This document shows, in pieces, positions 17,199 through 25,564 of a DNA stretch of 62,022 nucleotides. This stretch comes from Corynebacterium yonathiae (GTDB taxonomy: Bacteria > Actinomycetota > Actinomycetes > Mycobacteriales > Mycobacteriaceae), in contig NZ_JAKOPM010000013.1 of assembly GCF_022288805.1 (NCBI RefSeq), forward strand, positions 1 to 62,022, given 5' to 3'. The translations under genes and the position numbers were made by a program. Position 1 is the stretch's first letter. Each line of letters begins with the position of its first letter. The notes below the pieces were generated by a model. It saw nothing but the letters and a program-made list of their open reading frames with translations, was not told the origin of the DNA and did not search any database.

Positions 17199-17540
17199 AT
17201 GAAGCGCATTTTCCGGCAACTGCTCGCGGACGAGGAAGGAACTTTCGACGTCGAAACCGGCCAGCAGCCCCGCACCGGGTTTGCCTATACCCCCACCGGG
17301 AAGGCACTGCTGAAAGCAGATGAGCCCACTCCGGACGTGATACGCACAGCCCTCGCACTAGCCAGGCAAGAAGGCGCACGCTATCTCAGTACCTATCGCC
17401 GCCCAGGCGGCCCTTTAGTATTTTTCGCTACGTCGGTTACCCAAGACGAATCTCTAGCTCACAAGCACGTTGCCGCCACGGGGCAACGCACCTACTTCGA
17501 TCTAGAGCGCGGCCGCACCGTTACGGTGCGCGCTCACTAG
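17199..17540 (+). CDS. Conserved-looking protein of unknown function
   Basis: The family was not recognised. The 113 residues begin MKRIFRQLLADEEGTFDVE and contain alternating charged and aromatic stretches (ARYLSTYRRPGGPLVFFATS, QRTYFDLERGRTVTV) that suggest a small alpha/beta cytoplasmic protein with no membrane segment. The ATG at 17199 excludes an upstream extension that would run into the divergent patatin gene. It is followed after 11 bases by another unknown gene and then a gamma-carbonic-anhydrase-like gene, all on the same strand with short gaps, so the three probably form an operon. Confidence 0.65.
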   Translation: MKRIFRQLLADEEGTFDVETGQQPRTGFAYTPTGKALLKADEPTPDVIRTALALARQEGARYLSTYRRPGGPLVFFATSVTQDESLAHKHVAATGQRTYFDLERGRTVTVRAH

Positions 17541-17551
17541 ACTAGGGGCTT

Positions 17552-17929
17552 ATGGGATTAAAAGATGCACTTGCTCGGCTCACCGGCACGCAGTCCCCGC
17601 GCTTAGCGCGCCCCGATTCCGCCGCTCCCATAGCCCAAGTGGAAAAACTGGAAATCCACACCGCCGGCTCAATGATCATAATGGTCACCAATCAGCCCGG
17701 CGCGGAGGTTCTGCGCGAGGTAGCACGCTCCCGCGAATCGGCCACACTGGTTTCTCCCACCGCAACGGCTCATTTCCCGGCTGTAAAGAAGGATGCACTG
17801 CCCATCAAGGATCCCAAGCGCGGCTGGGTTATTCCGCTTACGCCCGCGCTTGCCGACGCCCTCTTAGACCACCTTCCCCGCCCCGGCGAATATGAGCTCT
17901 CCCCCGCCTTGGCTTTAGTAGTCGAATAA
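17552..17929 (+). CDS. Hypothetical protein, second gene of a three-gene operon
   Basis: Family not recognised. It has 125 residues, is soluble, and is rich in Pro and Ala near the start; later stretches include IHTAGSMIIMVTNQPGAEVL and RGWVIPLTPALADALLDHL. It may adopt a small alpha/beta fold. It sits 11 bases after the preceding unknown gene and 20 bases before the gamma-carbonic-anhydrase gene, which has AAAGGA in front of its ATG. Nothing in the sequence gives a function. Confidence 0.6.
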   Translation: MGLKDALARLTGTQSPRLARPDSAAPIAQVEKLEIHTAGSMIIMVTNQPGAEVLREVARSRESATLVSPTATAHFPAVKKDALPIKDPKRGWVIPLTPALADALLDHLPRPGEYELSPALALVVE

Positions 17930-17949
17930 CTTTTGAAAGGAATCCGCAC

Positions 17950-18489
17950 ATGCTCCTTTTACCCTTTGCTGGAAAGAAGCCACGCATCCATCGCAGCGCG
18001 TGGATTGCCCCTAATGCCACCATCATTGGAGACGTAAAAATCGGCCCAGACTCCTCCGTATTTTATGGCAGCGTGCTGCGCGGTGATGTAGGCAAAATTC
18101 GGATCGGTGCGCGATGCAATATTCAGGACAACTGTGTCTTCCACGTGGAAGAAGATACCCCCTGCGTACTGGAAGATGATGTCACCGTGGGACACATGGC
18201 TATGGTCCACGCCGCACACGTGGAGGCAGGTTCTTTAGTCGGGATGTCGTCCTCGCTACTTTCGCGCTGCACGATCGGTGCGGGTTCGCTGATCGCCGCC
18301 GGTGCCGTGGTACTGGAGGGCACAGACATTCCGCCGCGCAGCCTCGCCGCCGGCGTGCCGGCCAAGGTCCGCCGCGAACTCAGCGCAGAAGAATCGGAAG
18401 CCTTCATCCCACACGCGGCGCGCTACGTGGAGTGCGCCCAGCGCCAATCCAATGAGGCATTAAGCCTGGATGAAGTCCTCTTTGATTAA
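17950..18489 (+). CDS. Gamma-carbonic anhydrase family protein (left-handed beta helix)
   Basis: Trimeric hexapeptide-repeat protein; family members include Cam-type carbonic anhydrase and many of unproved activity (YrdA, PaaY). The 179 residues show imperfect hexapeptide turns (WIAPNATIIGDVKIGPDSSV, RIGARCNIQDNCVFHVEE). The metal-ligand positions appear filled: His in CVFHVEE and two His in VTVGHMAMVHAAHV. AAAGGA precedes the ATG by 8 bases, supporting the start. The last 4 bases overlap the convergent membrane-protein gene. Whether it hydrates CO2 cannot be told from sequence. Confidence 0.85.
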   Translation: MLLLPFAGKKPRIHRSAWIAPNATIIGDVKIGPDSSVFYGSVLRGDVGKIRIGARCNIQDNCVFHVEEDTPCVLEDDVTVGHMAMVHAAHVEAGSLVGMSSSLLSRCTIGAGSLIAAGAVVLEGTDIPPRSLAAGVPAKVRRELSAEESEAFIPHAARYVECAQRQSNEALSLDEVLFD

Positions 18490-19139
18490 AGCGACAATGC
18501 GCCCATGAGGATGAGAAAGATCGCCACGAGGTAACCGCCAAAGAGCGCCACTTGGGTGCTATTGGCACGGGCGGCGGCAAAAAGCCTGCCCGCCGCCGAA
18601 TCGGGATGCGCGCGCACCACAGCGATAAATACGCCGCAGATGGTGGGCAAGGATAGGGCTAGGCTGGCGTACCACACTAGGCCTCCATATTGTGCTGCTG
18701 GAGCAATCTTTTCTGTGGCCAAGTGCATTAGCCCGTAATAAAAAGGCACCGAAGTCAGTGATTGCACGACACCCATCACAAAGCCGATGAGTGCAGTAAT
18801 CAGCGACGGCGTGCGCAATGGTTCTAGTAGCCGGTTGACCAAGGCATTGGGTTGCCCTTTGGAGCGCCACGAGCCGATGGCCACTGCGATGCCAACTGCG
18901 ACAAGCACCCAGCCGGCAATGGGCGAGCTCAAAATGGCCTCAATTTGATCTTTTACCCCAAGCAGCAAAAACATAACCACGGCCGCTGCGACGAGCACCC
19001 CGACCCAATCCCCTATCACCACCAATGCGGCGATGCGCCGGTACTTACCGCGGGGCAAAATGATGCCGATGGCCACAAGGATGCCAATAAGCAAGGCATT
19101 GACGGAATCCAAAAGGGCGAAACTAACGGCATGGAGCAT
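18486..19139 (-). CDS. Six-segment membrane protein, GAP/LysE-like
   Basis: Integral membrane protein of 217 residues with about six hydrophobic segments, beginning LHAVSFALLDSVNALLIGIL. The spacing and the short RGKYRR cytoplasmic turn after helix 1 resemble the GAP/Sap (sulfolipid-addressing) and LysE folds, but the family assignment is tentative. The ATG at 19139 avoids a polar Ser-rich lead-in that an upstream ATG at 19199 would add. It is divergent from the MMPL exporter, and the 230 bases between contain a candidate TetR operator. In mycobacteria, Gap proteins work with MMPL exporters, so a functional link is possible. Confidence 0.6.
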   Translation of the reverse strand: MLHAVSFALLDSVNALLIGILVAIGIILPRGKYRRIAALVVIGDWVGVLVAAAVVMFLLLGVKDQIEAILSSPIAGWVLVAVGIAVAIGSWRSKGQPNALVNRLLEPLRTPSLITALIGFVMGVVQSLTSVPFYYGLMHLATEKIAPAAQYGGLVWYASLALSLPTICGVFIAVVRAHPDSAAGRLFAAARANSTQVALFGGYLVAIFLILMGALSL

Positions 19140-19238
19140 GCCGGATAGTCTACCGCTCCACGCTGTAATCTCCGATGCCGAAGAAGATGAATGTTTCATC
19201 TCTCGATAGCGCTAACTTATGACACGACACACAGATCT

Positions 19239-19268
19239 TTGCACACACTAAGCAATCTTGCATAGACT
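19239..19268 (+). promoter_or_regulatory. Candidate promoter of the MMPL-TetR operon
   Basis: TTGCAC at 19239-19244 and TAGACT at 19263-19268 are 18 bases apart and match corynebacterial sigma-A elements. The -10 lies inside the palindrome at 19258-19274, the arrangement expected for repression. Inferred, not demonstrated. Confidence 0.5.
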
Positions 19269-19274
19269 GTGCAA
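19258..19274. promoter_or_regulatory. Candidate TetR operator
   Basis: TTGCATAGACTGTGCAA is a 17-base palindrome with seven of eight base pairs matched around a single central base. It lies between the divergent membrane-protein gene and the MMPL exporter, whose operon encodes a TetR repressor, and overlaps the proposed -10. A second TTGCACA half lies at 19239. A GC-rich inverted repeat (GCGGAT/ATCCGC) follows near 19303. Confidence 0.6.
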
Positions 19275-19370
19275 TGTTTCTCATGAAATGCAATCTTTGC
19301 TCGCGGATCGCATATCCGCGCTTATCCGCGCGCATAACATTGCCCGTTCACTCGACTAGAAAGCACGAAT

Positions 19371-21749
19371 ATGTCTAAATTTCTCTACCGGCTAGGCAGC
19401 TGGGCATACCGCAAGGTATGGCCCTTCCTGGCCTTTTGGCTTATCGTCTTGGTGGCCATGGTGGGTCTAACCGCCGGCTTTGCCAAGTCACCGAACCCCA
19501 ACTTCTCCATGCCGGAGATGGACTCGACCACCACCCAAGACAAGATGATGGAACGCTTCGGCCAAGACACCGATGCCATGAGCGCCCCCGAAGGCACAGT
19601 GGTTATCCAAGCGCCGGAGGGCAAAAACCTCACCGATAAGCAAGTAGCCGGCGAGGTGGATAACCTCCTCGGTGACCTCAAAGACACTGGTGCGCTCAAG
19701 GAGCAAGACAAGCTGGTCAGTCCGGTTATGGCCGCCGCTGGCATGGAAAAGCAAATGGGCGAAAAGATGAAAGCCCAGCACATGCCGGAGGAGCAGGTGA
19801 AGAAAAACCTGCAACAGCTCTCCCCTCTCAGCGAGGATAAAACTACCGGTACCGTCACTATTGCCTTCAACGCCGACGATGTCATGGACATCCCGGAAGA
19901 GGATATGACTGCGGTAACGGATGTGTTGAACAAGTACGACGAGGGCGAGCTCACGGTCAAATACCAGGGCAATGCTTTTAACTCCGCTGGCCAAGAGATG
20001 GGTGGCAGCGCCGAAATCATCGGCCTTATCGTCGCCGCAATCGTGCTGCTGATTACCTTCGGTTCCTTCGTCGCCGCCGGCATGCCGCTTATTTCCGCCA
20101 TCATTGGTGTGGGCATCGGCATTCTTGGTGTGCAGGTATGCACCGTATTCACGGATACTATCTCCGATATGACCCCGACCTTGGCTTCCATGATCGGCCT
20201 GGCGGTCGGTATCGATTACGCACTATTTATTGTTAATCGTTTCCGCAATGAGCTCATTACCTCTTCTGGCCTCAATGATCTTTCGCCTAAGGAGCTAGCC
20301 GCAGAGCTCAAGAAGATGGATAAGGCCACCCGAGCTCACGCCATGGGCATGGCGCTGGGTACCGCGGGCGGTTCCGTCGTCTTCGCCGGCACCACCGTGG
20401 TCATTGCCTTGGCCGCTCTGACCATCATCGGCATTCCTTTCTTGGGCACCATGGCCATCGCCGCCGCAGCAACGGTCATCATCGCTGTGCTGGTTGCCAA
20501 TACCTTTATCCCTGCCCTACTTGGCCTTTTGGGCACCAAGATTTTTGCCGGCCGGGTCCCCGGCCCCAAGGTTCCGGACCCAGAAGACGAAAAGCCCACC
20601 ATGGGCCTGCGCTGGGTGCGCCGCGTGCGCGCCCATCCGTGGCTACACCTTATCGCCGGCGTCGTCTTGCTGGGCATCCTGGCTGTACCATTCGCCCAGC
20701 TGCGCTTGGCCATGCCCACTGATGGCACCGCGAAGCCCGGTACCCCGCAGCGCGAGGCCTGTGAGATTACGGCAGATGCCTTTGGTCCAGGCCGCAATGC
20801 GCCAATGATCGCTTTCGTTGACGTAGCTAACGTGTCCGAACAGGATCGCATGCCGGCGTTCCAGGATCTGCTGCAGAAATTCAATGGTACTTCGGGTGTG
20901 GAAAACGCCCAGATCGTGCAAACCACTGACAACGGTGATGCTGCACAGATCATGATCACGCCAACCACCGGCGCCACCGATGAAGAAACCACCGAGACCC
21001 TCAACCACCTGCGCGATCACCAGGGTGAGTTTGAAAAGACCGGCGGCTCTTATGGCATCACCGGCATCACCCCGATCTTCGATGACATTTCTGAGCGCCT
21101 CAATAACGTGCTCATTCCTTATGTAGCCATCGTGCTGGGCTTGGCCTTCATCGTCTTGATGCTGGTCTTCCGTTCCATCTGGGTACCGCTTATCGCCGCG
21201 GCCGGCTTCGCACTCTCGATGGCCGCTACCTTCGGCATCACGGTAGCCATTTGGCAGGAGGGTATGTTCGGCATCGTCGATGACCCGCAGCCGCTTCTTT
21301 CCTTCCTGCCTATCATGCTCATCGGCCTTACCTTCGGCCTGGCCATGGACTATCAGGTTTTCTTGGTCACCCGCATGCGCGAGGGCTTTGTCAATGGCAA
21401 GACGGCTGGCAACGCTACCTCCAATGGCTTTAAGCATGGCGCCCGCGTGGTGACGGCTGCAGCCCTGATTATGATTTCGGTCTTCGCCGCCTTCATTTTG
21501 ATGGATGAGCTGTTTATCAAGACCATGGGCTTTGCTCTGGCCGCCGGCGTGCTTATCGATGCCTTCGTGGTCCGCATGATGATCATCCCGGCCACCATGT
21601 TCGTACTGGATAAGAAGGCATGGTGGTTCCCACATTGGTTGGATAAGATCACCCCAAACATGGATATCGAGGGAGAGGCCTTGCACTCAGAGCGCGAGGA
21701 GCTCTTGCGCACCCAACGAGAGAAGGTAGGCGAAACACACCGTGACTAG
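19371..21749 (+). CDS. MMPL/RND family exporter
   Basis: Large proton-driven membrane transporter; in corynebacteria MMPL proteins export trehalose monomycolate and other lipids or drugs. The 792 residues form two repeats of one segment, a large extracellular loop (about 40-205 and 450-580) and five further segments. The intramembrane Asp-Tyr pairs of the proton relay are present in both repeats (IGLAVGIDYALFIVNRFR and LTFGLAMDYQVFLVTRMR), so the protein looks functional. Its end overlaps the TetR gene by 8 bases, which indicates an autoregulated exporter operon. Its size and TetR link suit a drug- or fatty-acid-responsive MMPL better than the essential mycolate flippase, but this is inference. 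Confidence 0.93.
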   Translation: MSKFLYRLGSWAYRKVWPFLAFWLIVLVAMVGLTAGFAKSPNPNFSMPEMDSTTTQDKMMERFGQDTDAMSAPEGTVVIQAPEGKNLTDKQVAGEVDNLLGDLKDTGALKEQDKLVSPVMAAAGMEKQMGEKMKAQHMPEEQVKKNLQQLSPLSEDKTTGTVTIAFNADDVMDIPEEDMTAVTDVLNKYDEGELTVKYQGNAFNSAGQEMGGSAEIIGLIVAAIVLLITFGSFVAAGMPLISAIIGVGIGILGVQVCTVFTDTISDMTPTLASMIGLAVGIDYALFIVNRFRNELITSSGLNDLSPKELAAELKKMDKATRAHAMGMALGTAGGSVVFAGTTVVIALAALTIIGIPFLGTMAIAAAATVIIAVLVANTFIPALLGLLGTKIFAGRVPGPKVPDPEDEKPTMGLRWVRRVRAHPWLHLIAGVVLLGILAVPFAQLRLAMPTDGTAKPGTPQREACEITADAFGPGRNAPMIAFVDVANVSEQDRMPAFQDLLQKFNGTSGVENAQIVQTTDNGDAAQIMITPTTGATDEETTETLNHLRDHQGEFEKTGGSYGITGITPIFDDISERLNNVLIPYVAIVLGLAFIVLMLVFRSIWVPLIAAAGFALSMAATFGITVAIWQEGMFGIVDDPQPLLSFLPIMLIGLTFGLAMDYQVFLVTRMREGFVNGKTAGNATSNGFKHGARVVTAAALIMISVFAAFILMDELFIKTMGFALAAGVLIDAFVVRMMIIPATMFVLDKKAWWFPHWLDKITPNMDIEGEALHSEREELLRTQREKVGETHRD

Positions 21750-22341
21750 TCTGCGCGAAGAAAAGAAGCGAGCTACTCGTCAGGCCATGGCCGATGCGGC
21801 AGCGCGCCTCGTCCTCGACGGTGGCGCTGAAGCTGCCACGGTTTCAGGCATAACTGCCGCCGTCGGGGTTTCCCCGCGCACCTTCCATAACTACTTCTCC
21901 TCGGTTTCTGATGCGCTACTGTCCTTTGGCACCAATGTGCTTGCCGAGTTTTCTAAGGAAGTGCCCACTGTCTTTCCTAACTCATCCATTTCTGAATTCT
22001 TCGAACAGGTAACGCTCGATGCCACCGAAAATGAAGGAAAAGAGTTACATTCCATCACCTCTCTTTTCACTATCGGCGAGGCTTTAGAAAACTTGAGCCA
22101 TACCACAGAAGAGCGCCAACAATTCCAGGTCGTATCCGAGCAAGTTTTGGAAGCTTTCCACCAACGCGTTCCGGATAAATCGCGCTTTGAGGTCGCGGTC
22201 ATCCTCCAGGCCTGTGCGGGCGCCGCCGCGGTGAGCATGAAAGAAATCCACCGCCGCTCCCAGGCCGAAGAATCACTGACCGCTCACACACAACATGAGA
22301 TAGTGCGTACAGCCTTTGCTACCGTGCGCGCCATCGACTAG
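21742..22341 (+). CDS. TetR-family transcriptional repressor
   Basis: Probable repressor of its own operon. The 199 residues begin with a TetR helix-turn-helix (ATVSGITAAVGVSPRTFHNYF, residues about 33-53) and continue into an all-helical ligand-binding domain. The GTG start overlaps the MMPL stop by 8 bases, so translation is coupled. The likely target is the palindrome at 19258-19274 in front of the MMPL gene. The effector is unknown; MMPL-linked TetR proteins often bind fatty acyl or hydrophobic drugs. Confidence 0.92.
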   Translation: MTSLREEKKRATRQAMADAAARLVLDGGAEAATVSGITAAVGVSPRTFHNYFSSVSDALLSFGTNVLAEFSKEVPTVFPNSSISEFFEQVTLDATENEGKELHSITSLFTIGEALENLSHTTEERQQFQVVSEQVLEAFHQRVPDKSRFEVAVILQACAGAAAVSMKEIHRRSQAEESLTAHTQHEIVRTAFATVRAID

Positions 22342-22383
22342 CTAGCCTAATGGGCGCTTTAATCCGTATGCTCGGCAGTAGTT

Positions 22384-23559
22384 ATGGATAAGAAAGCCCC
22401 TATATCGAGCACCGCGCATAACGCCCGCTTCATTCAGGCGGGCGTTAATGCCACATTTCAAGACCACATTGGTAAGGCAACCGACGTGGAATTTAATTTC
22501 CTCGGCCCCTCCACTAACGGTAAAGGCAATTTTGTCACCGATCAGTTAGTGGAGACGAGGATAAGTTCCGCGCAGCAGGTTTCTGATTTCCGTGGCGTGC
22601 GGCTAGCCGTCATTTCTGCCAACACGTGGCACTGGACCACCACAGCCACCGAATATAGTGCTGATTTACCACAGGACAGCCCGGTGACAACAGACCCAGA
22701 AAGCATGATTGCTTTAGCTTCCCTCATCGTGGGCAATATGCCGATACTTCGCGCCCAGCAGGGTGAGCACGTGGCTATCGTTGCGGTAGATTTTCACCCC
22801 CACCTAGAGTTTCGCCAGGCTCTGCTATGCGGCCTGCGACAGAGCAGAGCGGACGAGGATGAAAAGGGGCCGGCCCTCACCCTTGCTCGTTATGTGGACA
22901 TAGACTCCACCGAGGAAGAGCCGTACGTGCACTTTTCCGATGGCACCACGGTGCGCTTTGAACAAGCCGAGCACGGCGTTCACAAGATTTCCAGCATCAC
23001 CCCGGGTTTTCCCGCCACCAGCATCCTCGAGGATGCTTTTTATCTCGGGGTGGAGAGCCAACTATATTTTCAGGGCCGTTTCCCCGCTGCCACAATAGAA
23101 CTCGATACAGACAAAGCCACCGCTAGCGTGTCCTATCGCGATGGACAATTTGTGGCGAGAGCGGTGCTTATAGCCACCATATCGGCGGAGGAATTCACCT
23201 GGGCTTGGGCCGATCCCTCGCTCAAGAACTCTGCGGCCGCCAAGTGGGCAGGTAGCCTGGCCCGCTTTGGCATGAACGAGGTCGTTCCCGAGCTGGTTCG
23301 TCCGCACCTTCCGCTCCAGCTGGCGCGCAGGCAGCAACTGCCCCACTTGGCCTTACCCATCCTCGGCATCTGGACGCTGGCTGGCACTACGCTTTCCGAC
23401 GGCCGCATCGCCCTCGTCCTCCTCGATGCGCCGGAGCTGCATCTGCCCGAGCCTACGCCCGCAGCTACAGAGGCAACTTTGGACGTTCAACCTCCGGAAT
23501 GGATCGATGCCGATCGTGCCCGCACCGCCTATGGATCATTTCGCGGGGTGGACGTGTAG
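22384..23559 (+). CDS. Unknown protein with a DUF6882-like motif
   Basis: The 391 residues contain near 270 a stretch (SAEEFTWAWADPSL) that resembles the W-x-W-x-N/D-P-S signature I associate with DUF6882; the remainder is not recognised. The N-terminal half contains DFRGVRLAVISANTWHWTTT, which may be a diverged copy of the same unit, so a two-domain architecture is possible. No signal peptide or membrane helix is seen. The last 24 bases overlap the convergent CoA-ester hydrolase gene. It stands 42 bases after the TetR gene and could be read through from that operon. No function can be given. Confidence 0.7.
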   Translation: MDKKAPISSTAHNARFIQAGVNATFQDHIGKATDVEFNFLGPSTNGKGNFVTDQLVETRISSAQQVSDFRGVRLAVISANTWHWTTTATEYSADLPQDSPVTTDPESMIALASLIVGNMPILRAQQGEHVAIVAVDFHPHLEFRQALLCGLRQSRADEDEKGPALTLARYVDIDSTEEEPYVHFSDGTTVRFEQAEHGVHKISSITPGFPATSILEDAFYLGVESQLYFQGRFPAATIELDTDKATASVSYRDGQFVARAVLIATISAEEFTWAWADPSLKNSAAAKWAGSLARFGMNEVVPELVRPHLPLQLARRQQLPHLALPILGIWTLAGTTLSDGRIALVLLDAPELHLPEPTPAATEATLDVQPPEWIDADRARTAYGSFRGVDV

Positions 23560-24579
23560 GGCGCTGCGGATGGCGTCCACGTCGACGTCGTCAAGCACAG
23601 CTGGCTCAAACGCTGCATCATTAGTCTTATCCACCAAGACCGCACACACTCCCTCGGCGAAGTCCGCGCGTCGGTACATGAAGGCGCCCAAATTGGTCTC
23701 CATCTCCAAGGCCTCGCGCACGCTGCTGCACTCCTGCTCGGCACGGAAGAGCTCCATCGCCGCGACAATAGAGGTAGGGCACGCCTGTGCAGTCAACTTC
23801 TCTACCTGCTGCTTAAGCTCAGGGTAGTTATCCAAAGCCGCGGTGACGTCCTGCCAGGTGTCGTGGGAAAAGGCGTCTTCGATGGAATCAATAAGCCCAG
23901 CCAAAGCAGGCTCATCCGCGGGTTCCGTGGCGTGCTGGGAAAGCGCCGCGGCCAACCCCTCCTCGATAACCGCGCTAGCAAAGGCCTCTGCGTCCGCCAC
24001 ATAGTGAGTGGCCAACCCACTCCACACAAGGTCTGCGGCATACATGCGATACCCGGTGATACCCCAGAACTTTGCCAACTCAGGCGAGGCCTTCCCGCGC
24101 GTTCCCACCACACGCTGGGCGGCATAAGCTATGCCTACGTCCGTGACATAGCCAATATTCATCTCCGGCATAGAGGCAAAAGTCTTATCCGTAACTACGC
24201 GGTGGGTGCCATGGGCGGCAATGCCCAGACCACCGCCCATAGCGATGCCATCGATGAGCGCGATGACCGGCTTCGGATACTCCGCAATATCGCCGTTTAA
24301 GGTGTATTCCTCCGCAAAGAACTTGTCGACATCGCCTAGTTTTCCTTCTTGGACGCCTTCGCGGGCAAAGCGGACGTCACCACCGGCGCAATATGCCTTA
24401 GAACTGGTCGAGAGAAAAAGCACCTGCTCCACCGCATCGTTATCACGCCACTGCGCTAACGATGCCGCGATGAGGTCAATCATTTCCGGGGTGAGGGAAT
24501 TGAGAGCCTTCGGGCGGTTGAGCTCAATGACTCCGGTATGGTTACGGATTGAGGACACGATAGGTGCAGTAATAGCCAT
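23536..24579 (-). CDS. 3-hydroxyisobutyryl-CoA hydrolase-like enoyl-CoA hydratase/isomerase family protein
   Basis: Crotonase-fold enzyme acting on a CoA thioester; the 347-residue length and the block SMPEMNIGYVTDVG (PExxIGxxxDVG) point to the 3-hydroxyisobutyryl-CoA hydrolase branch of valine breakdown. N-terminal ELNRPKALNSLTPEMIDLI and KAYCAGGDVRFAREG form the CoA site, and AMGGGLGIAAHGTHRVVTD the oxyanion hole. It is transcribed alone, divergent from the HAD phosphatase, and overlaps the convergent unknown gene by 24 bases. Other valine-catabolic genes are not seen, so the physiological substrate remains open. Confidence 0.85.
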   Translation of the reverse strand: MAITAPIVSSIRNHTGVIELNRPKALNSLTPEMIDLIAASLAQWRDNDAVEQVLFLSTSSKAYCAGGDVRFAREGVQEGKLGDVDKFFAEEYTLNGDIAEYPKPVIALIDGIAMGGGLGIAAHGTHRVVTDKTFASMPEMNIGYVTDVGIAYAAQRVVGTRGKASPELAKFWGITGYRMYAADLVWSGLATHYVADAEAFASAVIEEGLAAALSQHATEPADEPALAGLIDSIEDAFSHDTWQDVTAALDNYPELKQQVEKLTAQACPTSIVAAMELFRAEQECSSVREALEMETNLGAFMYRRADFAEGVCAVLVDKTNDAAFEPAVLDDVDVDAIRSALHVHPAK

Positions 24580-24603
24580 AACCCCTAGTGTGACACAGAA
24601 CTC

Positions 24604-25446
24604 ATGCTCCTATCCACCAATAGTCAATTCACAGATAGGTTTGGAATTTTGCTCCCACAGCTCATCGCCCTGGATATGGACGGCACCCTACTGGACGGCA
24701 ACGGCCAGCTTCCACCAGATTTTGCAGCGATCAGCACCCGTGCCCACCAGCTCGGAGTCACGCTCGTCCCCGCCTCGGGCCGCCAGCTTGCCACTCTGCA
24801 AGAGATGTTTCCGCAGGAAGACACCTTCATTGCCGAAAATGGCTCCGTCGTCGTGCACGATAATCGCGTTATCAGCGCCACTACCCTGCCCACCGCAGCG
24901 GTGCGCGCCGCCGTTGCTACCCTCCGCACTGTCGATGCCGCACATACCGTAGTGCTGTGTACTCCGGATACCGCCTATGTACATAAAGGCGCCGATGAGC
25001 AGGCCCGCGCAGAGATTTCCAAGTACTACAAGGCAGTGCAATGGGTAGATGACCTCGATGCCCTACTCGATGCGGACATAATCAAGATCGCGGTTTACTG
25101 CGCCGACGGCAGCGAAAAGCACCTCCACCAGCCTCTCCTCGCGGCCGTTCCGGAGCACAATATCGCCATTTCCGGCGCCGTCTGGCTCGACGTTATGGCC
25201 GCGGGCGTCAATAAAGGCGAAGCGCTACACACCATGGCCGAGCTCCTCGCGGTTCCCATCTCTCGCACCGCCGCCTTTGGCGATTTCCTCAATGACTACG
25301 AGCTTCTCCGCGAGGCCGGCACCGCCATCGCGATGGAGAATGCACACCCAAAGCTAAAGGAGATGGCCGATCGCATCGCCCCACCCAATACCGAATATGG
25401 GGTCATGACAGTTCTGCGTCAGCTTTTTGACAGCGAAGAGTCTTAG
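24604..25446 (+). CDS. HAD-superfamily phosphatase, Cof/YidA type
   Basis: Predicted phosphatase of sugar phosphates or similar metabolites. The 280 residues contain all four HAD motifs: LDMDGTLLDG with the nucleophilic Asp, a motif II Ser/Thr near PASGR, the Lys in VNKGEALHTM, and GDFLNDYELL for the metal-binding acids. The large cap between motifs II and III defines the Cof-type C2 subclass. The N-terminal 16 residues before the core are irregular, so a TTG at 24649 (LPQLIALDMDG) is an alternative start. It is divergent from the crotonase gene by only 24 bases. Confidence 0.88.
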   Translation: MLLSTNSQFTDRFGILLPQLIALDMDGTLLDGNGQLPPDFAAISTRAHQLGVTLVPASGRQLATLQEMFPQEDTFIAENGSVVVHDNRVISATTLPTAAVRAAVATLRTVDAAHTVVLCTPDTAYVHKGADEQARAEISKYYKAVQWVDDLDALLDADIIKIAVYCADGSEKHLHQPLLAAVPEHNIAISGAVWLDVMAAGVNKGEALHTMAELLAVPISRTAAFGDFLNDYELLREAGTAIAMENAHPKLKEMADRIAPPNTEYGVMTVLRQLFDSEES

Positions 25447-25554
25447 ACTCGAATTTTCGCCTCCAGCCGGCGCCGCACCCTTGCTCCCCTCTTGGGGGCA
25501 AAGTGCTTGTGTGCAGGCTAAAATAATCCGTTTAGAAAATATACGTAGTGCTTT

Positions 25555-25559
25555 GGGAG
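25555..25559 (+). promoter_or_regulatory. Ribosome binding site that sets the acyltransferase start
   Basis: GGGAG five bases before the GTG at 25565. It places the start after the HAD gene; an upstream in-frame ATG lies inside that gene. Confidence 0.6.
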
Positions 25560-25564
25560 TTTTT

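Noticed and set aside
19200..19370. GlxR (CRP-type) site in the divergent region
   Set aside because: No TGTGA-N6-TCACA match was found; the palindrome present has different half-sites.
20643..21686. Open frame of 347 codons antisense to the MMPL gene
   Set aside because: Histidine- and glutamine-rich translation typical of the complement of a membrane-protein gene; no start signals.
25481..25500. Hairpin TGCTCCCC/GGGGGCA between the HAD and acyltransferase genes
   Set aside because: Stem is short with a bulge and lacks a T run; it also falls close to the acyltransferase promoter region, so a terminator call is not supported.
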